From positions 1 to 46,511 of the forward strand of contig JAATFM010000210.1 in NCBI GenBank assembly GCA_015655195.1: a stretch of DNA of 46,511 nucleotides, read 5' to 3'. The notes beneath the pieces are model-generated. The model ran no database searches. It was not told the DNA's origin and saw only the letters and a program-made list of their open reading frames with translations. Of the stretch, positions 17,213 through 25,234 are shown one piece after another; position 1 is the first letter of the stretch, and each line of letters starts with the position of its first letter. Both the position numbers and the translations under genes were made by a program. This DNA is from Terriglobales bacterium. GTDB lineage: Bacteria > Acidobacteriota > Terriglobia > Terriglobales > Acidobacteriaceae.

Positions 17213-17719
17213 ATGAACAGGATGCAAAGCACGGCGCTTGGCCTCGTTCTAGCTATGGCAGCATGCACCTGTTTTGCGCAAGAGACTTCAATCCCATCTG
17301 CGCCTCTCCCAGATGCTCCGCGGTTGCAAGCGGGGCTGAAGCCGGTTGTGGCGGAGTTGCCCTGCTGCTTTTCCTTGAGTGTTTCGCCTGTGGCTTCGGC
17401 GGCAAACCTCACGCCGGTGCGACTCGACAAAACTATCGATGCGAAGTTCGTCATGCTCAATTCTTTGCATATGGGAATAATGACCTTCGACGTGGAAATG
17501 ACACAGCGCTGCATCGCAAATCATCACTGCCAGGAAGGGAATCCATTGATGCCCTCCTCGCATGCAGGACAATTCGCCATCGGTGCTGGGTTGGTGACCT
17601 ATAGTTCAGGCTTAAGCTACTGGTTGAAAAAGCGCAAATCGAGGCTGTGGTGGATTCCGCCAGTGGCCGGTGTGGTGGCTCACACCGTCGGTGCGGCTAC
17701 AGGGTTCATACATCAATGA
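17213..17719 (+). CDS. Secreted or envelope protein of unknown function
   Basis: From ATG 17213 (CGGAG four bases before) the protein is 168 residues with a signal peptide (MNRMQSTALGLVLAMAACTCFAQ). The mature part has KTIDAKFVMLNSLHMGIMTFDVEMT, a pair of cysteines around NHHCQEGNPL, PSSHAGQFAIGAGLVTYSS and hydrophobic segments near the end, so it may be membrane-bound. No family was recognised. The frame extends to 17108, but that part has no signal sequence. It lies between the ligase-like gene and the NusG-like gene, and is convergent with the latter. Confidence 0.6.
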   Translation: MNRMQSTALGLVLAMAACTCFAQETSIPSAPLPDAPRLQAGLKPVVAELPCCFSLSVSPVASAANLTPVRLDKTIDAKFVMLNSLHMGIMTFDVEMTQRCIANHHCQEGNPLMPSSHAGQFAIGAGLVTYSSGLSYWLKKRKSRLWWIPPVAGVVAHTVGAATGFIHQ

Positions 17720-17850
17720 GATTCGCAATGAAACTTATTCTAGAGTGTTCGGAATCTGACCGCTCCGCATAGAGAGTTGCTCAAGGTACGTTTTCATCGG
17801 CGATTCACAGCGGGATAAATCCAGCGTACTCGTGCTAACTGAATGTGTGT

Positions 17851-18387
17851 CTAGGAAGTTAGAATGGGCTGTCTCCCGACATGCGTAATAGTCTTGCTCA
17901 GAACTTCCACGTCATCAATATCTGTCTCCAGCGAAAAGCACCGCTCGGCAGCGGAAAGAGCGATGACCACGGTACAAGTGCGACGTAACTCGGTTACAAC
18001 CCCTTCCATATCAGCGAAGATGCCGCGACGGATTCGTACGCGCGTTCCCATGGGAACCTGGTGATGAGGTCTGAGGATACAGCCGCTTGCCAGCGATTCT
18101 CGGATCCTGTTGATCTCCGCGGAACCGACCGTATCTATACCTCCATCGCCCAGTATCTTCAGCACACCAGGCGTTGAGAGAACAACAAGCCTGGATCCGA
18201 GCGGAAAGCGAACGAAGACATATCCCGGAAAAAGGGGGCGTTCCAGCGTTACTGTTCGATCGGTCCATTTCGAACGCTCCAGGTAAAGCGGAAGATAGTG
18301 CTCTAAGGATCGTCCGACAAGGTGCTGTGCGACTCGATTCTCATGATTCACAATCACATGCAAAACATGCCACGGCTCGTCATTCAT
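17851..18387 (-). CDS. NusG-like (UpxY/RfaH-type) transcription antiterminator
   Basis: A 178-residue NusG paralogue. The N-terminal NGN domain starts WHVLHVIVNHENRVAQHL, continues HYLPLYLERSKW, and has FPGYVFVRFPLGSRLVVLSTPGV, the strongly conserved NusG core. The C-terminal KOW part has GTRVRIRRGIFADMEGVV and TVVIALSAAERCFSLETDIDDVEVL. Such specialised paralogues bind RNA polymerase on long surface-polysaccharide operons and suppress early termination. An unusually good GGAGGT ribosome site precedes the ATG. It is last in a minus-strand operon with the zinc-ribbon and TPR genes and faces away from the main EPS genes, so it probably acts in trans. The target is inferred. Confidence 0.88.
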   Translation of the reverse strand: MNDEPWHVLHVIVNHENRVAQHLVGRSLEHYLPLYLERSKWTDRTVTLERPLFPGYVFVRFPLGSRLVVLSTPGVLKILGDGGIDTVGSAEINRIRESLASGCILRPHHQVPMGTRVRIRRGIFADMEGVVTELRRTCTVVIALSAAERCFSLETDIDDVEVLSKTITHVGRQPILTS

Positions 18388-18473
18388 AGCTACCTCCAGG
18401 TAATTGCCCTGGCAAGAGGGCGCTTCTCATCTTCCAAGCTGTTCTGATCCATGGTGTTTTGTGCAATGTTGCA

Positions 18474-18848
18474 TCAACTGCTCTCTACCAGACCGATCGT
18501 GGAGAGCGGCCAGAGCACACCTGAATTATCTGCGGGCGTTCGGTCTGCCGTGATGTACCGAAGGTAAAACCAGAATATTGCGAACATCAACGTAAAGATT
18601 GCGATCGTAATTAGCCTGCGAACAGTGCGTCTTCGATTTCGCGCCCTCGTGTGCAACGCGCTTCGATGGACAGAATGTGGCTGAGCTACCGGACTTACGT
18701 TCAAATCAGAAAGATCGGGAGCATAAAAGCGAAGCCTGCATTTGCGACAGCGATACGGCTGCTGGCCACGAATGCGTTGGAAGGCATCGCTCCAGCGAGG
18801 TTGTTGGGACATCCGAATATCGAGACTTCTACAACTTGGACATGTCAT
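18474..18848 (-). CDS. Zinc-ribbon protein with one transmembrane helix
   Basis: A 124-residue protein whose N terminus carries two CxxC knuckles (CPSC at residues 3-6 and CRKC at 34-37), a typical zinc ribbon of the MTCPSC type. A basic linker rich in Arg and His follows, then one hydrophobic helix around residues 78-97, then a short tail. It overlaps the upstream TPR gene by an ATGA and lies 86 bp before the NusG-like gene, so the three appear co-transcribed. Function unknown. The topology suggests a cytoplasmic ribbon anchored in the inner membrane. Confidence 0.75.
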   Translation of the reverse strand: MTCPSCRSLDIRMSQQPRWSDAFQRIRGQQPYRCRKCRLRFYAPDLSDLNVSPVAQPHSVHRSALHTRARNRRRTVRRLITIAIFTLMFAIFWFYLRYITADRTPADNSGVLWPLSTIGLVESS

Positions 18849-20050
18849 ATTGATCGGCGAGGTTCGATTACGGTAGATGGTATTACGAGCGTGCCTGAGA
18901 TTCTAGGTGTTCCGAGAGAGCGTCGATAGATGAGACGAAGACGTAGAAGGGAAGAGTCTTGTCCAACAGAGAATTCCAGTCCGGTGTGTGTCAAGGCGTC
19001 GCTTGAAAGGTCGGGAGATTCTGCGAGGGTGGTATTCGATTTTATATCTATAACTTCCCAGTGAATTCCCGTACCTGGGGGAATGTTGGCGGTGCGGTAG
19101 GAGCAGCCCATCGTATAGTTGCCCGGCATTAGCATGAGGGTTTGCTCTGCAATGGTGGAGTTTTCGGGTTCAACTCCGCTGAATTCAATTTCAAGACCGG
19201 ATGGTCCTGGCCTGGAGTACAGGCCAGGATAGGATGGAAGCATCCAGTCGAAGCTGACAGGCAGAGGATCACGCGCGAAATTAGCGTTATTAGGAACCGT
19301 AGTCTCAGCAACGATCCAATGCTTCTGGATTAGTTCTCGCCACAACGCATGGGATGCGGTCGCGTCATTGGCAGCAACCAGCCGGTTCACTACGGAGAAC
19401 AGCAGCGGGCGATCAGTATATGGTTTGCCCTCCCGAATCAATCTCGAAGCGGTACCGATAGCTGCTCGCAGTTGATCTTTCCCCAGCAAGAACCAAAGAT
19501 ATTGGCGGATGACTTCGGGGTTGTCCGGAAGGATGGTCCCAGCAATCTGCTCAGGATGAGGCGATACTTTCCAGCATAATTCGAACAACGCCCCCATATC
19601 ATCCGCTGGCATTTCCGCGGCCCTGTGAGCCCATGTCCAGAATTCGGGTAGATTGTCCTGGCGCAGATAGAAGTTAGCCAGACTCCAACGGGGCATATAA
19701 GTGCGATCCACTGCAAAGGCTTGGAGCAGAAGCTTCTCCGCGTGGCTGTAGTCGCCTGCGGCCTCATATCGTAGCGCAAGTTCGATGCCGGCTTGAGCGT
19801 TGTATTGGTTGAGGCGCAACGCAGTTTCCAGCAACTGCTGAGCGTGGCTTTCGTCCAACTGCGCCAGACGCATAGAGTAGACTGAGGCGTCCGGTTCCAG
19901 ATTGATGGCCGATTGAACCGACTTAGCCGTGTCCTGCCGGAACAGAAAATCTGCACGTGCCAGTGACAGCGAGTTCCAGATTCCCAGCAGACAAGCGACT
20001 GCGATAGCTGTGCGCAAGGTTATCGATCGAATTAGGACAGGAGAGGGCAT
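18845..20050 (-). CDS. TPR-repeat envelope protein of unknown function
   Basis: A 401-residue protein with an N-terminal hydrophobic anchor or signal (residues 8-32). Residues about 45-130 look like tetratricopeptide repeats (LAQLDESHAQQLLETALRLN, AGIELALRYEAAGDYSHAEK). The C-terminal 150 residues are beta-rich, with PSYPGLYSRPGPSGLEIEFS and MLMPGNYTMGCSYRTAN resembling a carbohydrate-binding-like sandwich. No enzyme motif is visible. It starts a minus-strand operon with the zinc-ribbon and NusG-like genes, divergent from the FecR-like gene with 334 bp between. A role in polysaccharide assembly is inferred from position only. Confidence 0.7.
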   Translation of the reverse strand: MPSPVLIRSITLRTAIAVACLLGIWNSLSLARADFLFRQDTAKSVQSAINLEPDASVYSMRLAQLDESHAQQLLETALRLNQYNAQAGIELALRYEAAGDYSHAEKLLLQAFAVDRTYMPRWSLANFYLRQDNLPEFWTWAHRAAEMPADDMGALFELCWKVSPHPEQIAGTILPDNPEVIRQYLWFLLGKDQLRAAIGTASRLIREGKPYTDRPLLFSVVNRLVAANDATASHALWRELIQKHWIVAETTVPNNANFARDPLPVSFDWMLPSYPGLYSRPGPSGLEIEFSGVEPENSTIAEQTLMLMPGNYTMGCSYRTANIPPGTGIHWEVIDIKSNTTLAESPDLSSDALTHTGLEFSVGQDSSLLRLRLIYRRSLGTPRISGTLVIPSTVIEPRRSI

Positions 20051-20384
20051 GGTAACTCATCTGACTGAAACCGTAATACGTTCGAATGTAACCTAAGCAG
20101 AGGTTGTGGGCAATTTAAAAAATTCATATTGCTACAAAATTACAGAGCCCTTGCCGGCGACAGGTGGATGGCTGGGGCTGAGATATGAGTGCAAAGTGTT
20201 CTAGCTATATCTCATCTGAAGTGGAGTGGCCTTGTGCTCGTCTGTATGACAAATGTGTGACATCTATAGCTGCGATTACGCTGGTCATACATCGGTAGTT
20301 CATGTGAGCAATTCTATACATCTTATTTTCTGCAGGGGAGAGTCTAATGACTATCGTAGCGCGGCGATGCCGATCTAGAGTGCA
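20051..20384. promoter_or_regulatory. Divergent intergenic region between the TPR operon and the EPS genes
   Basis: No gene is seen. The region is AT-rich and must hold promoters for both directions. GAGATAT at 20180-20186 pairs with ATATCTC at 20207-20213, and CTATACATCTTATTTT lies near 20315. A short purine-rich GGGGAG lies at 20335-20340. Promoters could not be assigned with confidence. A NusG-recruiting element cannot be recognised by eye. Confidence 0.4.
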
Positions 20385-21245
20385 ATGGGAAGGTCTGCTT
20401 TGGCCAAGAAACTGCTGGTAGCTGCAATATTGTGTTGCACGCTCGTTCATGCGGAAGCTGGACCGACAGTGATTGGCACAGCTAGTGCCCGGGGAGATAT
20501 GCGTGTGGATGGTTACATTGTTCGAGGTGACGCCACACTCTTCGATGGGACAATGGTCGAAGCAGGACAGGCTTCGGTAGCACTACGCCTGAACAAGGGT
20601 GTGGATGTCAAGCTTTCTACCAGCGCACGCGGCACCCTGCATCGTGACAGGCTCGTACTCCAGCGGGGATCGAGCGAATGGGCGGGTTCCACTTCCTTTC
20701 TGGTCGAAGCGAATGGCCTGCGAGTGACCGCGAGTGGGGCGAATTCCCGTGGTGTCGTCTCAATAAGTACCGCTAACACGGTAGAAGTTTCCGCTCTTGC
20801 GGGTGAACTCCGAGTAACAGATAGTCAGGGGCTTCACCTGGCAAGTGTACGTCCTGGCAATGCTGTTGCCTTCGGAGCGCCACAGACCTGGGGGAAGGGA
20901 GCGATTCCCATGACTCTTTTTGGAACCTTGACCAAGGTGGATGGCCGTTATTATCTTGTGCTGCCTAAGCCCGATCTTGGAGTTACCTATGAGCTTAAGG
21001 GAGCCAATCTCGACAAGTTTGTTGGCAAGGTCATACAGATCAAAGGAACGGCCAATATCGGCATGACAGCAGCGGCAGCGGGAACTACGCACGTGATTGT
21101 TGTTTTGGGCGCAAGTGAGATTCTCCCTATCGGAATGCCTGTGCTAGAGGGCGTTCTCATCGGCACTGCGGCTGCGGGCGGTGCCACCGCGCTTGGCGCG
21201 GGAATCTTCGTAGCTGCCCAAGCATCGACCCCGGCGAGCCGCTAG
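20385..21245 (+). CDS. Secreted FecR-like protein
   Basis: A 286-residue protein with a signal peptide (KKLLVAAILCCTLVHAEA). The mature part resembles the FecR beta-sandwich domain: VDGYIVRGDATLFDGTMVEA, then SVALRLNKGVDVKLSTSARG, LVLQRGSSEWAG and VSALAGELRV, followed by a domain around residues 185-230 and a hydrophobic glycine/alanine-rich tail (IGTAAAGGATALGAGIFVAA) that could anchor it. No FecI-type sigma factor is adjacent. The ATG at 20385 is used, but a TTG at 20400 with GGAAGG upstream would start directly at the signal peptide. It is the first gene of the plus-strand series and may have a structural or surface-sensing role. Confidence 0.7.
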   Translation: MGRSALAKKLLVAAILCCTLVHAEAGPTVIGTASARGDMRVDGYIVRGDATLFDGTMVEAGQASVALRLNKGVDVKLSTSARGTLHRDRLVLQRGSSEWAGSTSFLVEANGLRVTASGANSRGVVSISTANTVEVSALAGELRVTDSQGLHLASVRPGNAVAFGAPQTWGKGAIPMTLFGTLTKVDGRYYLVLPKPDLGVTYELKGANLDKFVGKVIQIKGTANIGMTAAAAGTTHVIVVLGASEILPIGMPVLEGVLIGTAAAGGATALGAGIFVAAQASTPASR

Positions 21246-21601
21246 GGTTCGCGGCGACAAATGCTTGCTTATTCAGGAGCTTCGTCATCTCTTTAGCAGA
21301 TCATGAAAAGTATTCGGCTCAGTATGTTTGTCTAACTGTTCTTCTTGTTCTGCCGATGCCTGCATCTAGGTTTGCAGAGAATAGATCCTCATCGCAATCT
21401 GTCGGGCAGTCACCTACCCAGCACTTTGGGACTGACGGGGGCGAAGCCTGTCTGTAACTCGCTAAGGTACGATAGCAGCCACTTGCTCGTCGCAACATTT
21501 CGTTCCATCCCTCGCTGCCCGGTCTGTTGCCATGAATCGGAAATCGGTAAGAAGCCGCACCATAGGACTCGCAACATTGTTAGTTAGAATAAAAGCCCAT
21601 T
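21246..21601. other. 356-bp intergenic stretch upstream of the RHH-wza pair
   Basis: No convincing gene. An 80-codon open frame at 21345-21587 is rich in Cys and His but has no ribosome site or recognisable sequence. The end (TTAGAATAAAAGCCCATT) is AT-rich and may hold the promoter for the ribbon-helix-helix gene, which starts at 21602. A cis-acting element could lie here, but nothing specific was recognised. Confidence 0.45.
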
Positions 21602-21874
21602 ATGACAGTATTCAAACCTCGGTCACGTATGGTCAGCGTCAGGCTCTCTGAAGAAGAGTATGTTTCTCTTCAACAATTATGCGTCGTGACGGGAGCACGA
21701 AGCCTATCGGACCTGACGCGCAATGCCATGCAAACCCTTCTAAAGGGCTCGCTCGGAGAGAATGCACTGAGCAGTTGGAAGGATGAGTTCCGGGCCCAGA
21801 TCAGCACTCTTGATCGCAAGATTGAAGGGCTTGCAGAACGAATTGCGGACCCAAAGACTGAAGTGGAGAGTTGA
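21602..21874 (+). CDS. Small ribbon-helix-helix-like protein with C-terminal coiled coil
   Basis: A 90-residue protein. Residues 8-45 (RMVSVRLSEEEYVSLQQLCV, ARSLSDLTRNAMQ) match the CopG/Arc-type ribbon-helix-helix pattern of a basic beta-strand followed by two helices. Residues 60-85 (WKDEFRAQISTLDRKIEGLA) are predicted coiled coil. It probably binds DNA as a dimer and could autoregulate the polysaccharide genes. Its stop overlaps the TTG codon that opens the wza frame, so it is coupled to the exporter gene. No toxin partner is seen. Confidence 0.7.
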   Translation: MTVFKPRSRMVSVRLSEEEYVSLQQLCVVTGARSLSDLTRNAMQTLLKGSLGENALSSWKDEFRAQISTLDRKIEGLAERIADPKTEVES

Positions 21875-22938
21875 ATACGGTGCAGGTATTCGCACCATGC
21901 TTGAGCGTTGATGCCTTTGCCGGGTACGCTCCCGTGCCGGGAACCGTTTGGAATGGCGTACAGGGGAAGATGCTAACTGCGCTGGTGCTGGTTCTTGCGG
22001 CCAGTTCAATTTCGGCACAACAGCCGTCCAGTCCTCCACATGCAGGCGGTGGGGCGACATCCCTCAATTCCTCCTCGAATCTTCCCGTCGAGCGGCTTGG
22101 CCAAGATGATTTGATTGGCATCACGGTATATGACTCCCCAGAGCTGACCCGCACTGTCCGTGTGGAATCAGATGGAGAGATTCGCTTACCGATGCTTCAG
22201 CAGCACATCCACGTTGCCGGACTGTATCCGGGCGATCTCGAAAAGGTAATCCGTGTGGCTCTGGTGAAAGAGCAGATCCTCGTGGACCCGATTGTTAGCG
22301 TATCCGTCGTCGAGTATCGCAGCCGGCCTATTTACGTTGTGGGAGCGGTGAGGAACCCGGTGACGTTCCAGGCCACAGGCACTATGACGCTGCTTGACGC
22401 TATTTCACAGGCTGGAGGACTTACCGAGAATGCTGGAGGGGAGATACTTGTAAGTCAACCGCAAGTGACTGCGGATGGAAATCCCTCATCTCTGGTCCAA
22501 CGAATTCCCGTACATGGCCTGTTCGACGAAGTGGACGCTTCATTGAACTTGAGATTAGAGGGCGGAGAAGTAATTCGTGTTCCGCAGGCCGGGAGAATAT
22601 ATGTCGTAGGGAACGTCAATAAGCCTGGAGTGTTCCCCATTACGGATGGTATTGAAAGCAGTGTGCTGAAAGTACTGGCTCTCTCAGGGGGGACGGAACA
22701 ATATTCGCAACACACGGCCTACATTTATCGAACGCAAGACGGCAATGGCCAAAGGAATGAGATCCCCGTCGAGTTGAAGAAGATCATGGATCGAAAGTCG
22801 CCCGATGTGCCACTGATGGCGAATGACATCTTGTATATCCCGGTGGCGAGCGGCCGTAAAGCTGCCTTCACCGCTCTTGACCGGATGGCAATGCTCAGCG
22901 TCGGTATCAGTGCCGAAATCCTCTACCTTTATCGCTAG
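21871..22938 (+). CDS. Polysaccharide export protein, Wza-like
   Basis: Outer-membrane export channel component. After a hydrophobic signal-like segment (LTALVLVLAASSISAQQ) come the poly-export domain (LGQDDLIGITVYDSPELTR, GEIRLPML) and two SLBB domains (IYVVGAVRNPVTFQATGTMT followed by LDAISQAGGLTENAG, and IYVVGNVNKPGVFPITDG), then a C-terminal hydrophobic segment. Full frame is 355 residues from a TTG that overlaps the upstream stop. GTG 21880 fits the GGAGAG spacing better, and ATG 21970 starts right at the signal peptide, so the start is unsettled. No lipobox cysteine is obvious after the signal. The next gene is its Wzc-like partner. Confidence 0.88.
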   Translation: MNTVQVFAPCLSVDAFAGYAPVPGTVWNGVQGKMLTALVLVLAASSISAQQPSSPPHAGGGATSLNSSSNLPVERLGQDDLIGITVYDSPELTRTVRVESDGEIRLPMLQQHIHVAGLYPGDLEKVIRVALVKEQILVDPIVSVSVVEYRSRPIYVVGAVRNPVTFQATGTMTLLDAISQAGGLTENAGGEILVSQPQVTADGNPSSLVQRIPVHGLFDEVDASLNLRLEGGEVIRVPQAGRIYVVGNVNKPGVFPITDGIESSVLKVLALSGGTEQYSQHTAYIYRTQDGNGQRNEIPVELKKIMDRKSPDVPLMANDILYIPVASGRKAAFTALDRMAMLSVGISAEILYLYR

Positions 22939-22956
22939 GTTGTTTCCTGTGAGTCT

Positions 22957-25209
22957 ATGTCCGAAAGAACACATCCGACTGTTGAACATTCCACGGAAAC
23001 GCCCCACAATCGGCCTATTCCAGCGCCATACTCACCCCTTCCTTTGACGCAGGAGTTCGAACCGGAATCATCCGCGGCTCCGCTCTCGCATTATCTTTGG
23101 ATATTGCGTCGGCATCTCTGGAAGATGATCGCCTTTGTGGTGGCCTGTGTACTCGCTACCCTTGTGGTTTCAGCGCGATTGAAGCCGATCTATGAATCAA
23201 CGGCAACCATCGATGTGGATCTGAAGGCTCCTGTGGGAGTCGTCGGCCAGGAGTCTACAGCGCCAGGGGTCACAGAAAATCCGGATGTGTTTCTAGCCAC
23301 ACAGCTCAGGCTCATTCAATCAGACGCAGTGCTGCGGCCGGTGGCCGAGCAATATCATCTGCTGAAAGGCTCTGGGCCTGGCAAGAGAGTGAATTTGGAG
23401 GAAGCGCAGAAGTCTGCCGCGGCGGTGGTGTCCTTAGATGGGCTGAGGGCAACTCGGCCGTCGAATACTTATCTCCTGCTCATCAGCTATCGCTCTCCAG
23501 ATCCGCAGGTGGCCGCGAACGTAGCTAACGCAGTCGCAAACTCCTATCTTTCGCACAGCTATGACATCCGCATTCGTTCATCAGACAGCTTGTCAACATT
23601 CATGGAGAAGCAGATGGATGAATTGAAGGCGAATATGGAACGGTCCGGGCTAGCGTTAGCGCAATTCGAGAAGGACTTGGAAGTAGTCAATCCAGATGAG
23701 AAGACGAATATTCTTTCAGCACGGCTATTGCAATTGAACACGGAATACACGGCAGCCCAAGCCGAAAGAATCCGCGAAGAAGCGGCTTGGAATGGTGTGC
23801 AGTCGGGTTCCGTGGAAGCTGCGGAGGTCTCGTCTCAGGGGGAATCACTTACAAAACTTGCTGACACCCTGAATCAAGCGCGTCAGAATCTGGCCGAAGT
23901 GCAATCTGTTTACGGTGTGCATCATCCGGAGTATCGTAAAGCCGCTACGGAAGTGGCCGAGGTGCAAAAAGAATTTCAGGAGATGCAGCACAACATCAGC
24001 AGCAGAATCGGTATGGCATACCGCGAGAGTCAGACCCGTGAACAGATGCTCGAAAAAGCCGTGATGGAAACCAAGGATGAATGGGATCGCATTAATACAC
24101 GATCGTTCGAATACCAACAGTTGAAGCAGGAAGCGAGCGCGGACAAGGCACTCTACGATGAACTGATCAAGAAGATCCACGAAGCCGCTATCAATGCCGG
24201 CTTCCAGGACAACAATATTCGGATTGCCGATGTTGCGCGTCCTTCGGCTACGTCGGTTTTTCCGAATACCAAGCTCAATTTATTGATGGCGTTTCTTTTC
24301 TCATCGCTCCTGGCGGGCGGGGCAGCGATATTGCTGGACTCGCTTGATACAACACTCCGCGATCCAGAAGAGGCCAGCCGGTTTCTGGGCACAGATGTTA
24401 TTGGAACATTGCCGCTGGACAAGAATGTATCGGCCCTTCCGAAGCTTGTCAGAGTTGAACTAGGAGATATTGGCATGACAGGGGCGAACTCGAATGGGAA
24501 AGACGGTGGCGATTCCCGAAAGGGAGGCTATCGCTCAATTTCGGGCTTCGAAGAAGCCGTTCGCACGATTCGCAATACCATCATTCTTTCCGACTTTGAG
24601 CAGCGGTTGCGCTCGATCATGCTTACCAGTGCCGAGCCGAGGGAAGGGAAGACAACGCTGGCGGCCTATCTTGCCATCGCCAACGCTGACCGGGGTAAGA
24701 AGACGCTACTGGTGGACGGCGATCTGCGGCGCCCAAGCTTACACGCACGATTCGGTGTGCCATTGTCAGATGGACTTTCCAATGTACTGACCGGCACGCG
24801 GGCGTGGCAGGATGTGTTGCTCTCAGTAGAGGGCAGGCCAAACCTGACTCTTCTGCTTTCGGGACCAAGTTCCCATCGTGCTGCCGATCTGATTGGCCCG
24901 CGCCTCGCAGAGCTTCTGGATGAATTCGCAAAGGACTACGACCTGGTGATTCTGGACGCGCCTCCTCTGCCGGGCTTTGCGGAATGTTTGCAAATGGCCA
25001 ACGCCGCAGATGGAGTGCTCATTATCAGCCGGGCTGGAGAGACAAAGCGCAAGTCCGTCGCTACAGTTGTTTCAACACTCCAGCGGCTGCGGGTCAACAT
25101 CATCGGCGTAGTTCTTAATCAGGTGACTCTCAATACATCCGAGTATGGTTACTCATACTATGGGCCTCAGCACTACAGTCGGTACAAGAAGTCAGGGGAA
25201 TCAGCATAA
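22957..25209 (+). CDS. Wzc-like polysaccharide co-polymerase with tyrosine-kinase domain
   Basis: A 750-residue inner-membrane protein that should control chain length and couple polymerisation to export. A proline-rich leader precedes the first transmembrane helix near residues 50-67. A long periplasmic coiled-coil region follows with a second helix near 445-465. The cytoplasmic BY-kinase has Walker A SAEPREGKTTLAAYLA (Lys565), Walker A' LLVDGDLRRP (Asp587, Asp589), Walker B LVILDAPPLP (Asp667) and a tyrosine-rich tail SEYGYSYYGPQHYSRYKK with six tyrosines for autophosphorylation. The gene ends immediately before an acyltransferase gene. No separate phosphatase (Wzb) was found in the window. 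Confidence 0.93.
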   Translation: MSERTHPTVEHSTETPHNRPIPAPYSPLPLTQEFEPESSAAPLSHYLWILRRHLWKMIAFVVACVLATLVVSARLKPIYESTATIDVDLKAPVGVVGQESTAPGVTENPDVFLATQLRLIQSDAVLRPVAEQYHLLKGSGPGKRVNLEEAQKSAAAVVSLDGLRATRPSNTYLLLISYRSPDPQVAANVANAVANSYLSHSYDIRIRSSDSLSTFMEKQMDELKANMERSGLALAQFEKDLEVVNPDEKTNILSARLLQLNTEYTAAQAERIREEAAWNGVQSGSVEAAEVSSQGESLTKLADTLNQARQNLAEVQSVYGVHHPEYRKAATEVAEVQKEFQEMQHNISSRIGMAYRESQTREQMLEKAVMETKDEWDRINTRSFEYQQLKQEASADKALYDELIKKIHEAAINAGFQDNNIRIADVARPSATSVFPNTKLNLLMAFLFSSLLAGGAAILLDSLDTTLRDPEEASRFLGTDVIGTLPLDKNVSALPKLVRVELGDIGMTGANSNGKDGGDSRKGGYRSISGFEEAVRTIRNTIILSDFEQRLRSIMLTSAEPREGKTTLAAYLAIANADRGKKTLLVDGDLRRPSLHARFGVPLSDGLSNVLTGTRAWQDVLLSVEGRPNLTLLLSGPSSHRAADLIGPRLAELLDEFAKDYDLVILDAPPLPGFAECLQMANAADGVLIISRAGETKRKSVATVVSTLQRLRVNIIGVVLNQVTLNTSEYGYSYYGPQHYSRYKKSGESA

Positions 25210-25234
25210 CTGTGTCGGCATCTTGGCGAAGACG

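Noticed and set aside
21345..21587. 80-codon Cys-rich frame
   Set aside because: No ribosome site and no recognisable domain; treated as intergenic.
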